A stretch of 64,000 nucleotides of DNA from contig CP070719.1 of the NCBI GenBank assembly GCA_020350725.1, positions 2,410,897 through 2,474,896 of the forward strand, in the 5' to 3' direction. Every line of letters starts with the position of its first letter. Position 1 is the first letter of the stretch. Positions 11,132 to 19,594 of this stretch are shown here, in pieces. The notes beneath the pieces were generated by a model. The model was not told the DNA's origin and did not search any database. It worked only from the letters and a program-made list of their open reading frames with translations. Made by a program: the position numbers and the translations under genes. Source of the stretch: a bacterium. GTDB taxonomy: Bacteria > BMS3Abin14.

Positions 11132-11647
11132 GTGTCCGGATCTGTCGTCTACGCCACAAAATACGGTTCCACTGAGGAGTATGCCCTCCTCATGGCCGAA
11201 AAGCTCGGCATACGGCCTCTGAGGGCCTCGGAGGCGGCCTCTGAGGCCCTGAAGGGAGCCCGTTACCTTGTCCTGGGCAGCCCCATCTATGGGTATTCCG
11301 TCCTGCCCGAGATGGAGGATCTCCTGTCTCAGTGCGGTGAAATTATAAAGGACATACCGACCGCCGCCTTTGTTGTCTGCGGTGATACCCTGTGGAACCC
11401 GAAAGCGGGAGAGGGGGGACACAGGAACCTGGTCAAACTCACCGATCTCCTGCCTGCAGCCCCCTTTGCCACCGCCGTCCTGGGCGGCCGAATGGTCATG
11501 GATCAACTGGACGACGAGGACGAACCCCGGATCCGGGCTTTCTACGAGCGGATCGGCAGAGAGCCGACGGGGTTTGACAGGATGGAACTGGAGAAAGTGG
11601 ACCCGTTTGTGGCGGAGATAAAGCAGTACCTAGTGTCTGGAGTCTAG
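11132..11647 (+). CDS. Flavodoxin-domain protein
   Basis: The 171-residue protein is a single flavodoxin-like domain. The N-terminal VVYATKYGSTEEYA is an FMN phosphate-binding loop, and LVLGSPIYGYSVLPEMED near residue 50 is a second FMN contact. It resembles the HemG/menaquinone-dependent protoporphyrinogen oxidase type of stand-alone flavodoxin domain, but the substrate cannot be told. The start is GTG at 11132 with no strong ribosome site because a repeat array lies immediately before it. The last codons and the stop lie inside another heptad array. Confidence 0.8.
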   Translation: MSGSVVYATKYGSTEEYALLMAEKLGIRPLRASEAASEALKGARYLVLGSPIYGYSVLPEMEDLLSQCGEIIKDIPTAAFVVCGDTLWNPKAGEGGHRNLVKLTDLLPAAPFATAVLGGRMVMDQLDDEDEPRIRAFYERIGREPTGFDRMELEKVDPFVAEIKQYLVSGV

Positions 11648-11659
11648 TTTCTGGTGGTT
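11632..11659. repeat. Degenerate 7-bp-period array overlapping a stop codon
   Basis: Four heptads (AGTGTCT, GGAGTCT and so on) begin inside the last codons of the flavodoxin-like gene and contain its TAG stop at 11645-11647. The 12-mer GTGTCTGGAGTC at 11633 recurs inverted at 15064-15075, at the end of another gene. Confidence 0.75.
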
Positions 11660-12095
11660 AGGAGCGTGAAAAATCAGAAGAGAGGAAGTCTCTCTTAGCA
11701 TATGCGATAGGACTTGCGGTTACCTAATATACAGTAAAATCCGGACTCGGGTTTGGGCGCGGCATTCTGCCTTCATTACAGGGCAACGGAGAGAAAAGCG
11801 TTCACGGGATTTCAACTGAATACCAACTGCAGAATACTGACTCCTTTTTCATTTGACCTTTCAGGTTGAAAAACCATTGACAGAACCGCCACCGGCGGAT
11901 ATAGGTATACTGTATATTGTATACCACGAGGGTCCCAGCACACTGGAAATCTGTCCGGAACAGTACAGTAGTACACTAGAACACCCGTATGTTTAGCGGA
12001 GTTGAAGTGCATCAGATTGCTGTACTATTGCACTCCTGCACTCATGCACCGGTTTATTCTGCTTAAATCGCATTGATATATTTAGGAGGCAAACC
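11648..12095. promoter_or_regulatory. Long upstream region of the isocitrate dehydrogenase gene with a 22-bp palindrome
   Basis: This 448-bp spacer has no convincing gene. It contains the interrupted palindrome GGTATAC-N8-GTATACC at 11904-11925, AT-rich in an otherwise GC-rich genome, which looks like an operator or promoter core. A related half-site ATATACAGTA lies near 11729. AGGAGG at 12083-12088 is the ribosome site of the downstream gene. The region is long enough for regulated expression of isocitrate dehydrogenase, but no known regulator site can be named. Confidence 0.5.
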
Positions 12096-14333
12096 ATGAG
12101 TACAAAGACACCGAAAATCAGTTGGACCTTAACTGATGAGGCTCCCATGCTGGCCACCTACTCCCTTCTCCCTATCCTGCGGACCTTTACACAGGGGTCG
12201 GGCATCGAGGTTGAACTGAGGGACATCTCCGTAGCCGGCAGGATCCTCGCGAACTTCCCGGATAATCTTACCGCGGAGCAGAAGATCCCGGACGAACTGG
12301 CCGCCCTGGGCAAACTGGCCCTGACGAAGCACGCCAACATCGTCAAATTGCCCAATATCAGTGCCTCCATCCCACAGCTCAAGGAAGCAATCAAGGAGCT
12401 CCAGGACCAGGGCTATGACGTTCCGGACTACCCGGAGGAGCCGAAAAACGATGCCGAGAGGAAGATCAAGGAACGCTACGCCAATGTGCTTGGCAGTGCG
12501 GTTAACCCCGTCCTGAGGCAGGGTAACTCTGACCGACGGCTTGCCGGCGCGGTGAAGCAGGCGGCAAGGAACCATCCCCACAGGATGCGCGAGTGGAAGC
12601 CCGATTCCGGGACCCACGTGGCGACCATGAGGTCCGGCGACTTCTACTCCAACGAGAGATCCACCACCATGGCCGAGGCGACAGATGCGAGGATCGAGTT
12701 CGTCGACGACAGCGGCCAGGTCACTGCTCTCAAAGAGAGCCTGCCCCTCCAGGCCGGCGAGGTTGTTGACGCCACCTTCATGAGTAAGAAAGCCCTCGTT
12801 AAATTCTTCGAAGAGCAGATCGAGGACGCGAAAGCCAAGGATGTTCTTTTCTCCCTCCACATGAAGGCCACTATGATGAAGATCTCCGATCCCATCATCT
12901 TTGGCCACTGCGTCAAGGTCTTCTACCGGGATGCCCTCGAAAAGCACGCCGAGACCCTGGAGGAACTGGGGTTTGACCCCAATAACGGTATAGGCGATCT
13001 GTACAACAGGATCCAGAGGCTGCCCGAGGACATAAGAGCCGAGATCGAGGCGGACATCCAGGCCGTGTACGAGAAACGGCCCAGATTGGCCATGGTGGAC
13101 TCGGACAGGGGGATCACCAACCTCCACGTGCCCAGCGACATCATCATCGATGCCTCCATGCCCCCCATGATCCGTGACGGCGGCAAGATGTGGGGTCCGG
13201 ACGGCAAGACCTACGACTGCAAGGCAACCATTCCGGACCACAGTTACGCGGGTCTCTACGACGAAGTAGTCAAGAACTGCGTAGCAAATGGCGCCCTCGA
13301 TCCCACTGTCATGGGTTCCGTACCCAACGTGGGCCTCATGGCCCAGAAGGCAGAGGAGTACGGGTCCCACGACAAGACCTTCGAGGCGCCGGGAGACGGC
13401 ACCATCAGGGTCGTGGACGGCTCCGGCAGCGTCATCCACGAGAGCCGGGTCGGAGAGGGGGATATCTGGCGCTGTGTAACGGTCAAGGACGAGCCCATCA
13501 GGGACTGGGTCAAGCTGGCCGTGACAAGAGCACGGGCCACCGGCTGGCCTGCTGTGTTCTGGCTGGACAAGAACAGGGCTCACGACGCCCAGCTGATAAA
13601 GAAGGTCGATCAGTATCTGAAGGAGCACGATACCGACGGCCTCGAGTTCCACACCATGGCCGTGGCCGAAGCGGCCAGGTTCTCCGTGGAGCGGATGCGG
13701 GCAGGCGAGAACACCATCTCGGTGACCGGCAACGTCCTGAGGGACTACAACACGGATCTTTTCCCCATCCTCGAGGCCAACACCAGCGCCAAAATGCTCT
13801 CCATCGTGCCCTTGCTGAAGGGCGGCGGCCTCTTCGAGACCGGCGCGGGAGGGTCAGCGCCCAAGCACGTCCAGCAGTTTGTCAAGGAGGGTTACCTCCG
13901 GTGGGATTCCATCGGTGAGCTCCTCGCCCTGGCAGAGTCGCTGAGGCACCTGGGCAAGGTCATGAACAACGAGAAGGCCATCGAACTGGCCGAATCGGTT
14001 GAAGCTGCCAACGCCAAGTGGCTGGAGAACAACAGAGCCCCCGCCCGGAAACTGGGCGAGATAGACAACCGGGGCGGCCACTTCTACTTCGCCCTCTACT
14101 GGGCCCAGGCCATCGCAGAGCAGGCCAAGGACCCGGACCTCAAGGCGCGCTTTGCCAGGCTGGCGCAGGAACTGGAGGAGAACGAGGACAAGATCAACGA
14201 GGAACTCATCGGCGCCCAGGGCCAGCCCCGGGACATTGGAGGCTACTACCATCCCGATCACGAGAAGACGGAGAAGGCCATGCGCCCCAGCGCAACTTTC
14301 AATGCCATCCTGGACGGATTCGCGGCGGGGTAG
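12096..14333 (+). CDS. icd: Isocitrate dehydrogenase, NADP-dependent, monomeric type
   Basis: This enzyme oxidatively decarboxylates isocitrate to 2-oxoglutarate with NADP. At 745 residues it is the large monomeric IDH-II form, not the common 410-residue homodimer. It starts [20 protein letters not shown] and contains the family regions [13 protein letters not shown] near residue 178, [21 protein letters not shown] near 250 and a C-terminal [18 protein letters not shown]. It has a good ribosome site and stands alone between a long regulatory spacer and a terminator. It would feed the Kor/Suc/Frd operon at the window start. Confidence 0.97.
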   Translation: MSTKTPKISWTLTDEAPMLATYSLLPILRTFTQGSGIEVELRDISVAGRILANFPDNLTAEQKIPDELAALGKLALTKHANIVKLPNISASIPQLKEAIKELQDQGYDVPDYPEEPKNDAERKIKERYANVLGSAVNPVLRQGNSDRRLAGAVKQAARNHPHRMREWKPDSGTHVATMRSGDFYSNERSTTMAEATDARIEFVDDSGQVTALKESLPLQAGEVVDATFMSKKALVKFFEEQIEDAKAKDVLFSLHMKATMMKISDPIIFGHCVKVFYRDALEKHAETLEELGFDPNNGIGDLYNRIQRLPEDIRAEIEADIQAVYEKRPRLAMVDSDRGITNLHVPSDIIIDASMPPMIRDGGKMWGPDGKTYDCKATIPDHSYAGLYDEVVKNCVANGALDPTVMGSVPNVGLMAQKAEEYGSHDKTFEAPGDGTIRVVDGSGSVIHESRVGEGDIWRCVTVKDEPIRDWVKLAVTRARATGWPAVFWLDKNRAHDAQLIKKVDQYLKEHDTDGLEFHTMAVAEAARFSVERMRAGENTISVTGNVLRDYNTDLFPILEANTSAKMLSIVPLLKGGGLFETGAGGSAPKHVQQFVKEGYLRWDSIGELLALAESLRHLGKVMNNEKAIELAESVEAANAKWLENNRAPARKLGEIDNRGGHFYFALYWAQAIAEQAKDPDLKARFARLAQELEENEDKINEELIGAQGQPRDIGGYYHPDHEKTEKAMRPSATFNAILDGFAAG

Positions 14334-14381
14334 GATCCGTTTGACTCTGAGACCCGGGGACGGGGAGAAAACAGCACCGAA

Positions 14382-14413
14382 AAAGCTCCTGCATTTTGCA
14401 GGAGCTTTTTTTT
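14382..14413 (+). terminator. Rho-independent terminator after icd
   Basis: A perfect 12-bp stem, AAAGCTCCTGCA against TGCAGGAGCTTT, closes on a three-base loop and continues into a run of eight T residues. It lies 49 bases after the icd stop and is the clearest terminator in the window. Confidence 0.95.
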
Positions 14414-14495
14414 GGGATCCGAGATTTACCTCCTGGATCCCGGATTGCTCTTTGACCTGAACGCGCAACAGCGGATTCTCGATCCCTGCCCCGTG

Positions 14496-14530
14496 TTCTC
14501 AGCACTCAGCACATAGCCCCTAGCACTATC
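14496..14530. repeat. Degenerate 7-bp-period array
   Basis: Five heptads, including CACTCAG and CACATAG, run right up to the stop codon of the convergent membrane-protein gene at 14531. Confidence 0.75.
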
Positions 14531-14932
14531 CTAATTCACGTCCTTCTCCCTTCTCACTTCCGCCCCGTATCTCACATACCTCACCGTTCTCTCGGGGCGT
14601 TCCGTGACTTCGCCGAGGAAGTAGACGAACACGGAAAGGACCAGGGAGAAGAGGATGGCCCACCAGAAACCGTCCACCGTAAAGCCCGGCACGACAGCGG
14701 CCGCCAGGAGGACCATGAGGGCGTTGAGCACGAAGGTAAACAGGCCCAGGGTCAGGATGGTCAATGGCAGCGTGAAGATGAAAAGGACAGGGCGAAGAGA
14801 TCCATTGGCCAGGCCCAGGACGGCGGCCGTGACCAGGGCGGAGAAGATCCCGTCAAGGCGAACTCCCGGCAGGATATAGGCGGTGATGCCTATGGCGAGG
14901 GCATAGATGAACCAGTTGATCAGGAAGCGCAT
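14531..14932 (-). CDS. Four-helix membrane protein of the phage-holin 4 superfamily
   Basis: The 133-residue protein is nearly all membrane: hydrophobic segments lie at about residues 4-22, 30-48, 54-78 and 86-108, followed by a charged tail. The pattern FLINWFIYALAIGITAYILPGV with a later PGFTVDGFWWAILFSLVLS is the Phage_holin_4_2 family. That family is widespread on chromosomes and not evidence of a prophage. Its role is not known. Confidence 0.85.
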   Translation of the reverse strand: MRFLINWFIYALAIGITAYILPGVRLDGIFSALVTAAVLGLANGSLRPVLFIFTLPLTILTLGLFTFVLNALMVLLAAAVVPGFTVDGFWWAILFSLVLSVFVYFLGEVTERPERTVRYVRYGAEVRREKDVN

Positions 14933-15030
14933 GTTTTGCTCAACAATCTGATAAAAAACCTTTAAAACATTAATTTATAGCTAAAACTTAAAGTTATACG
15001 TAAGACAGCAAAACGGCACGTTGCCTCGAT

Positions 15031-15079
15031 CCAGGGCCAGGTCTGGACTCTTTCCAGACACGGGACTCCAGACACTATT
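15031..15079. repeat. Degenerate 7-bp-period array overlapping a stop codon
   Basis: Seven heptads such as CAGGTCT and CTCCAGA end inside the metalloprotease gene; the heptad CACTATT includes its stop (complement of 15075-15077). It shares an inverted 12-mer with the array at 11632. Confidence 0.75.
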
Positions 15080-16409
15080 TCAGGTATCCCCACTCCTTCA
15101 GCCGCCCTCTGGCATATGTCGCGTTCTCACCGCTGTCGACCTTTTTCAGGTAGCGGACATAGTGATCGGCGGACTCTTTCCTGTTGCCCATCTTCTCCAA
15201 TGAGAATCCCTTGTAGAAGAGGGTGTTGGGATTTCCAGGCAGGACCTTCTCGTAGCCGGAAAAGCTTTCAAAAGCGCTGCCGTAATCCTTCAGCCTCAAC
15301 CGGGCAATCCCCATGACGTGGAGGGCCTGGGGTTCGGTGGGATAGGCAGCGGTGGCATCCTGGGCGAATTTTGCGGCAGACGCAGGCCGGTCCAGGGCCA
15401 GCTGGCATTTGGCCATCATGAGCAGGCCCGCATAATCGCCAGGGGCGTGACGAAGGGCTTCCCCGTAATGGCCCTCCGCCTCAGTGTATCGTTTTCTCAT
15501 CATGGATCGATCACCCTCCTGCATTCCCTCGATGGCAGCCTTCTTTGCCCGAAGCGGAGCCGTACGGTCCATGTAACGCTCCCTATGTACCGGCAGGTTC
15601 CTCGATGAACCGGGCAGGGTGTTCCGCTTCCGAAGCGAATCCCTGTATCGCTCGTCGCTCATGGGATGGCTGGCGAACATCAGTTCGAGGGCGTTGGGCC
15701 TTTTTTTGTGCAGGCTGCGGAGCATGTCCATGAGATCCGTGTGCCCTTGCGGTCCGTAACCGGCAGCGACCATGTAATCCATGGCAAGGGAATCGGCCTC
15801 CCGTTCATTGTCCCTGCTGTACTTCGCCAGCAAAGCCCCGGCGGCGATGGTACCCAATCCCGCCGCCAGGCTCGCGTATTTCTCATTCTCTCCCCCGGCG
15901 TATGCGGCGACCCCGGACACGATGAGGGACGTCAGGACTCCCTTGCTCATGCGCTGAGCCGTGTGCCGGGCATTGACGTGCCCCAATTCGTGGCCGATAA
16001 GGGCCGCCAACTCGGCCTCGCTGCCCAGGCCGACCAGGATGCCCCGGGTAATGCCGACACTGCCCGCCGGGAACGTGTAGGCATTGACGTAGGCCGCGTT
16101 GAGGGGGACGAAACGGTAGGGAATGTCCGACCGATGGCTGACACCGGCAAGGGCACGGCCGACGGAGGAGACGTATTCCACCAGGGCCGGATCCTGGACC
16201 TGTCCGTAGTCCGAGGAGAACTGATGGGGATGGTTGACGCGATCCAGCTCCGCCTCCTCCCTCTCGGACACCAGCATCAGCTGAGACCTTCCCGTGACCG
16301 GGTTGACGGCGCAGCCCACGAGGACCGTGGTATACGAAAGGGCGGCAAATCGGATGAATTGTCTGCGGGTCAGACCGGCTATATCAATGTGTCGACAGGA
16401 ATATTTCAT
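15075..16409 (-). CDS. M48-family zinc metalloprotease lipoprotein with TPR repeats (BepA/Loi-like)
   Basis: This is an envelope zinc protease, 444 residues. HELGHVNARH near residue 135 gives the HExxH site, and EREADSLAMDYMVAAGYG supplies the third ligand. The C-terminal 170 residues are tetratricopeptide-like helices (AAYPTEPQALHVMGIARLRL). This layout matches BepA-type proteases that police outer-membrane protein assembly. The N-terminus has LTRRQFIRFAA, a twin-arginine pattern, and a lipobox-like LVGC at C33, so it may be a Tat-exported lipoprotein. It is not in an operon with a porin or Bam gene. Confidence 0.88.
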   Translation of the reverse strand: MKYSCRHIDIAGLTRRQFIRFAALSYTTVLVGCAVNPVTGRSQLMLVSEREEAELDRVNHPHQFSSDYGQVQDPALVEYVSSVGRALAGVSHRSDIPYRFVPLNAAYVNAYTFPAGSVGITRGILVGLGSEAELAALIGHELGHVNARHTAQRMSKGVLTSLIVSGVAAYAGGENEKYASLAAGLGTIAAGALLAKYSRDNEREADSLAMDYMVAAGYGPQGHTDLMDMLRSLHKKRPNALELMFASHPMSDERYRDSLRKRNTLPGSSRNLPVHRERYMDRTAPLRAKKAAIEGMQEGDRSMMRKRYTEAEGHYGEALRHAPGDYAGLLMMAKCQLALDRPASAAKFAQDATAAYPTEPQALHVMGIARLRLKDYGSAFESFSGYEKVLPGNPNTLFYKGFSLEKMGNRKESADHYVRYLKKVDSGENATYARGRLKEWGYLK

Positions 16410-16708
16410 CCGCGGACCTTCAGTCGAGGTTGGGTTGGAAAATTCGATAGGGAAACATCCGTATTATGGATCATGACCTATGGGATCCGACTTTATGTCA
16501 GGACTTTCCTTTCCCATCAGTTTACCTCTCTTTGGAGGAAACAGGAAAGGGGAACATCTCCTTTCCATCCCGCGATTCCCCGATTTCCAATCTCCAATTT
16601 CCAATGTCTAATGTCTGATTACCTAATCTCTATACCCCATTTCCCTGTGTGGCAGAAATACAACACAATTTTCTTGTTGTCACCGTCCGGAGTGATATAA
16701 TCGCGAGG
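16410..16708. other. Divergent spacer with a heptad array, no gene seen
   Basis: The spacer separates the metalloprotease from the DUF4390 gene. It holds a 7-bp-period array at 16582-16637, and an AT-rich stretch near 16655-16700 that could be the promoter of the following gene. I see no coding sequence in it. Confidence 0.6.
16582..16637. repeat. Degenerate 7-bp-period array
   Basis: Eight heptads run in strict phase, including AATCTCC, AATTTCC and AATGTCT twice in succession. It is one of the longest and cleanest arrays in the window. Confidence 0.85.
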
Positions 16709-17299
16709 ATGTACGCCCTCCGGAACAGATATTCCCTGCTGCGCCTGATGGTTCTGAGCCTTCTGACCCTGGGAATCCTGGCGCCCCCCCTCCCGGCCGA
16801 AGGTGTGGATCCCTTTATCCGGTCCATTCAGCTCAGAGAGGGCAACGGGTCGATTTTCCTTTCGGCGGAACTGGACGCTCAGCTGGGCGAGGAGCTCAAG
16901 GAAGCCGTGAGAGGGGGTGTTCCCCTGACCTTCCGTTTCAGGATCAGGCTGACACGGGAGGGATCGATCCTCGGCGAGAAGATGCTGAGAAGCGAGGAAC
17001 TGATTCACACCCTCCAGTACAACCCCGTCAAGCAGTTCTACGTATTTACCGGAGAGGGGTACGGTTCAGCGTTCGAGAGGACGACCAAGGATGAGGAAGA
17101 GGCATTTTACTGGATGACCAATCTTACGGATTGGCCCCTCGTCTCCCTCGATGAGCTCAAGCATAGAATACGGTACAGGGTCCGGGTCATGGCAACCCTC
17201 CGCTCGGTGGAATTGCCCTCGGTCCTCGGTTACCTGTTTTTCTTCACCACCATATTCAATAAGGAAACGGGATGGAAAGAGCTGGACTTCAGCTACTGA
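16709..17299 (+). CDS. DUF4390 exported protein
   Basis: The 196-residue product has a signal-like N-terminus (YSLLRLMVLSLLTLGILAPP) and a beta-rich body with DPFIRSIQLREGNGSIFLSAEL followed by FRFRIRLTREGS. It belongs to the DUF4390 family, which typically sits directly before ntrY-type kinases in deltaproteobacteria. ATG at 16709 is chosen because it places the signal peptide at the start. Twelve bases separate it from the kinase gene. A sensory or envelope accessory role is inferred from position only. Confidence 0.8.
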   Translation: MYALRNRYSLLRLMVLSLLTLGILAPPLPAEGVDPFIRSIQLREGNGSIFLSAELDAQLGEELKEAVRGGVPLTFRFRIRLTREGSILGEKMLRSEELIHTLQYNPVKQFYVFTGEGYGSAFERTTKDEEEAFYWMTNLTDWPLVSLDELKHRIRYRVRVMATLRSVELPSVLGYLFFFTTIFNKETGWKELDFSY

Positions 17300-17311
17300 T
17301 CCGGAGTTGAC

Positions 17312-19519
17312 ATGAGATTGTCGTTTCCGAGATTTGCCGATAACAGGAGCAGGATGATCGCCGTGGCGATCATCCTGGTATTCATCTTCCTCCTGATCTT
17401 CCTCGGCGACCGTTATGGTGATGTCAGGTCAGATGATCCCCGGGGGGGCAATCTCTTTATCTTCTTCCTTATCAACATCAACCTCCTGCTCCTGACTGTC
17501 CTGATCGTTCTCCTGACGAGGAACGCGATCAAGCTCATCTATGAAAGCCGCCGGAGGACCTTCGGTTACCGCCTCAGAACGAGGCTTGTCGTGATCTTCG
17601 TCGGGTTCTCCCTCGTTCCCACCCTTCTCCTTTTTTACGTGGCGACCGGGTTCATCAACGACAGCATTGAATACTGGTTTCACCTCAACCTCGATCGGGT
17701 GGTTGAGGGTTCTGTGTCCATTTCCCAGGACTACTATTCCACTATGACGGAACGGGTCAAGATCCTGGCGCAGAGGGTAAGCGACCGGATCGGTGTCCTC
17801 GAACCGGATGAAAATATACTGGAGATCTTTGAAAACCTGAGGAGGGACTACGCGCTGTCGAGCATAGAGATCTACGATGCGGAAGGACAGAGCCTGGTCC
17901 GGGCCTGGGACGGTATCAGCCCACAGGATATCACGGGCAGTCAGGGCGGGCTCGTCCAGAACGCCATCATCGGCAGGGTCGTTGACAGCATCGTCCGTGT
18001 CGACAAGGGAGAACTCGTCAAAGGTGCGGCCCCCATCGCCACGAGGGAAGGGCAGGGTGCGGTTGTCGTATCCATCCACCTGACGGAGACAGTGAGGACA
18101 AAGGCGGACCTCATCACCGAAACCTACCGGGAATACACCGAGATGAAGCTGCAGAAGGGGCCGATAAGGGCAAACTACCTGGCCTATCTCCTCCTCCTGA
18201 CGATGCTGATCCTCTTCTCGGCCTCATGGTTGGGTTTTTACATTGCCAGGGGAATCACGGTTCCAATCGGCCTTCTGGCGGAAGGAACGGAAAGGGTCGC
18301 GTCAGGGGACCTGAGCACCCGGGTCAATATCCAGGCATCGGATGAGATCGGCGTACTGGTGCAGGCCTTCAACCGGATGACGGAACAGCTCCAATCGGGC
18401 AGGTCCGATCTGGAAGCCGCCCACGAGGATCTGCGGGTCGCCTACGCGATCAACGAAGAGAGGAGGGCCTACATCGAGACGGTCCTCCAGAACATCGGAG
18501 CGGGAGTGGTGACCATCGACATGGCAGGCAGGATAACGACCTTCAACAACGCGGTGGAGAATATCTTCTCCATCCGGGCGGAAGAGGTATTGGGAAAGCG
18601 TTACGACAGGCTCCTGAGGCCCGAACACGGCAGGATCCTCGAGCGGATTCTGAATGAACTGGAGAAGGGCAGGAGAAAAAACGTTCGAAGAGAGGTTCCC
18701 CTCGTCTTCAGGGGCGCCGCCATGGTGCTCTCGCTGAACGTCAGCGCCCTCGAGGACCCCGAAGGGGAAACCATCGGCTTCGTCATCGTTTTGGAGGATA
18801 TGACGAAGCTGGTCAACGCCCAGAAAAAAGCCGCCTGGTCAGAGGTGGCCAAACGGATCGCTCACGAGATAAAGAACCCTCTGACGCCCATTAAGCTCTC
18901 GGCGGAGAGGATCCGGAGAAAATTCGCCGAACAGGGCGACAAGGACGTTATCAGGGTCGTCCGAGAGAGCACCGACTCGATCATCCGCGAGGTTGACGCA
19001 ATGAGGAACCTCGTGGACGAATTCTCCCGTTTTGCCCGATTGCCGGTGATCCGCTCCGTTCCCAACGATCTCAACGAGGTGGTCCAGGAGGCTCTGGGAC
19101 CCTATCAGGAAGGACATGCGGTAGGGAGAAAGATCGACCTGCATCTGGAAGCCGGGCTTCCCCAGGTCAGCTTTGACAGGGAACAGATGAAGAGAGTCCT
19201 CGTTAACCTCATTGAGAATGCCGTTCGTGCCATTCAGGATCGCGGCGAAGGTGGCGTAGAGGTCTCGACCGGCCTCCTCGGGGATGAGGGCATGGCGGCC
19301 GTCGTCGTCGCCGATGAGGGTGTAGGCATTCCACTGGAGACGAGGGAGAGGATCTTTGACCCCTATTTCAGCACCAAGAACGACGGAATGGGGCTGGGAT
19401 TGGCCATCGCCATGCGGATTGTGGAAGAACACGGCGGGACGATACATTTCGAGGAGAATAACCCGAGGGGAAGCACCTTCGTCGTGAAGATCCCGGTTGA
19501 TGTCGAGCGGAACGTATAA
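17312..19519 (+). CDS. ntrY: NtrY-type membrane sensor histidine kinase
   Basis: The 735-residue kinase has membrane segments at about residues 12-32, 46-68, 92-112 and 289-310, with a large extracytoplasmic region between the third and fourth. A HAMP linker follows (about 310-365), then a PAS domain (about 385-495). The HisKA box HEIKNPLTPIKLSAERI has the phospho-acceptor at H518, and the ATPase domain has the NLIENAVRAI, DEGVGIP and GMGLGLAIA motifs. This is the NtrY architecture. Its partner NtrX is 75 bases downstream. The signal is not evident. Confidence 0.93.
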   Translation: MRLSFPRFADNRSRMIAVAIILVFIFLLIFLGDRYGDVRSDDPRGGNLFIFFLININLLLLTVLIVLLTRNAIKLIYESRRRTFGYRLRTRLVVIFVGFSLVPTLLLFYVATGFINDSIEYWFHLNLDRVVEGSVSISQDYYSTMTERVKILAQRVSDRIGVLEPDENILEIFENLRRDYALSSIEIYDAEGQSLVRAWDGISPQDITGSQGGLVQNAIIGRVVDSIVRVDKGELVKGAAPIATREGQGAVVVSIHLTETVRTKADLITETYREYTEMKLQKGPIRANYLAYLLLLTMLILFSASWLGFYIARGITVPIGLLAEGTERVASGDLSTRVNIQASDEIGVLVQAFNRMTEQLQSGRSDLEAAHEDLRVAYAINEERRAYIETVLQNIGAGVVTIDMAGRITTFNNAVENIFSIRAEEVLGKRYDRLLRPEHGRILERILNELEKGRRKNVRREVPLVFRGAAMVLSLNVSALEDPEGETIGFVIVLEDMTKLVNAQKKAAWSEVAKRIAHEIKNPLTPIKLSAERIRRKFAEQGDKDVIRVVRESTDSIIREVDAMRNLVDEFSRFARLPVIRSVPNDLNEVVQEALGPYQEGHAVGRKIDLHLEAGLPQVSFDREQMKRVLVNLIENAVRAIQDRGEGGVEVSTGLLGDEGMAAVVVADEGVGIPLETRERIFDPYFSTKNDGMGLGLAIAMRIVEEHGGTIHFEENNPRGSTFVVKIPVDVERNV

Positions 19520-19594
19520 CCCGGATAATCCCGGAAATGGGCCGCTAAGCTCATATCAGGTGGTTACCCAATGATCCAGAGAGGGAAATAGAAG

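Noticed and set aside
10692-11159. A minus-strand frame with CPERAEGSEYRRDSFETDS
   Set aside because: This is a typical false protein from intergenic repeats.
11904-11925. LexA-box interpretation of the palindrome
   Set aside because: The arms GGTATAC/GTATACC do not fit CTGT-N8-ACAG, and icd is not an SOS gene.
11812-12012. A 66-codon minus-strand frame upstream of icd
   Set aside because: It lacks a ribosome site and crosses the palindrome that looks regulatory.
12129-13652. A 507-residue open frame on the minus strand inside icd
   Set aside because: It is antisense to a gene of certain identity, has no recognisable domain, and long antisense frames are expected at this GC content.
14531-14932. 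Prophage remnant, because of the holin-family membrane protein
   Set aside because: No other phage gene is nearby, and this family is common on chromosomes.
15666-16700. A 344-residue plus-strand frame opposite the metalloprotease
   Set aside because: It is antisense to the HExxH gene and its tail runs through a heptad array.
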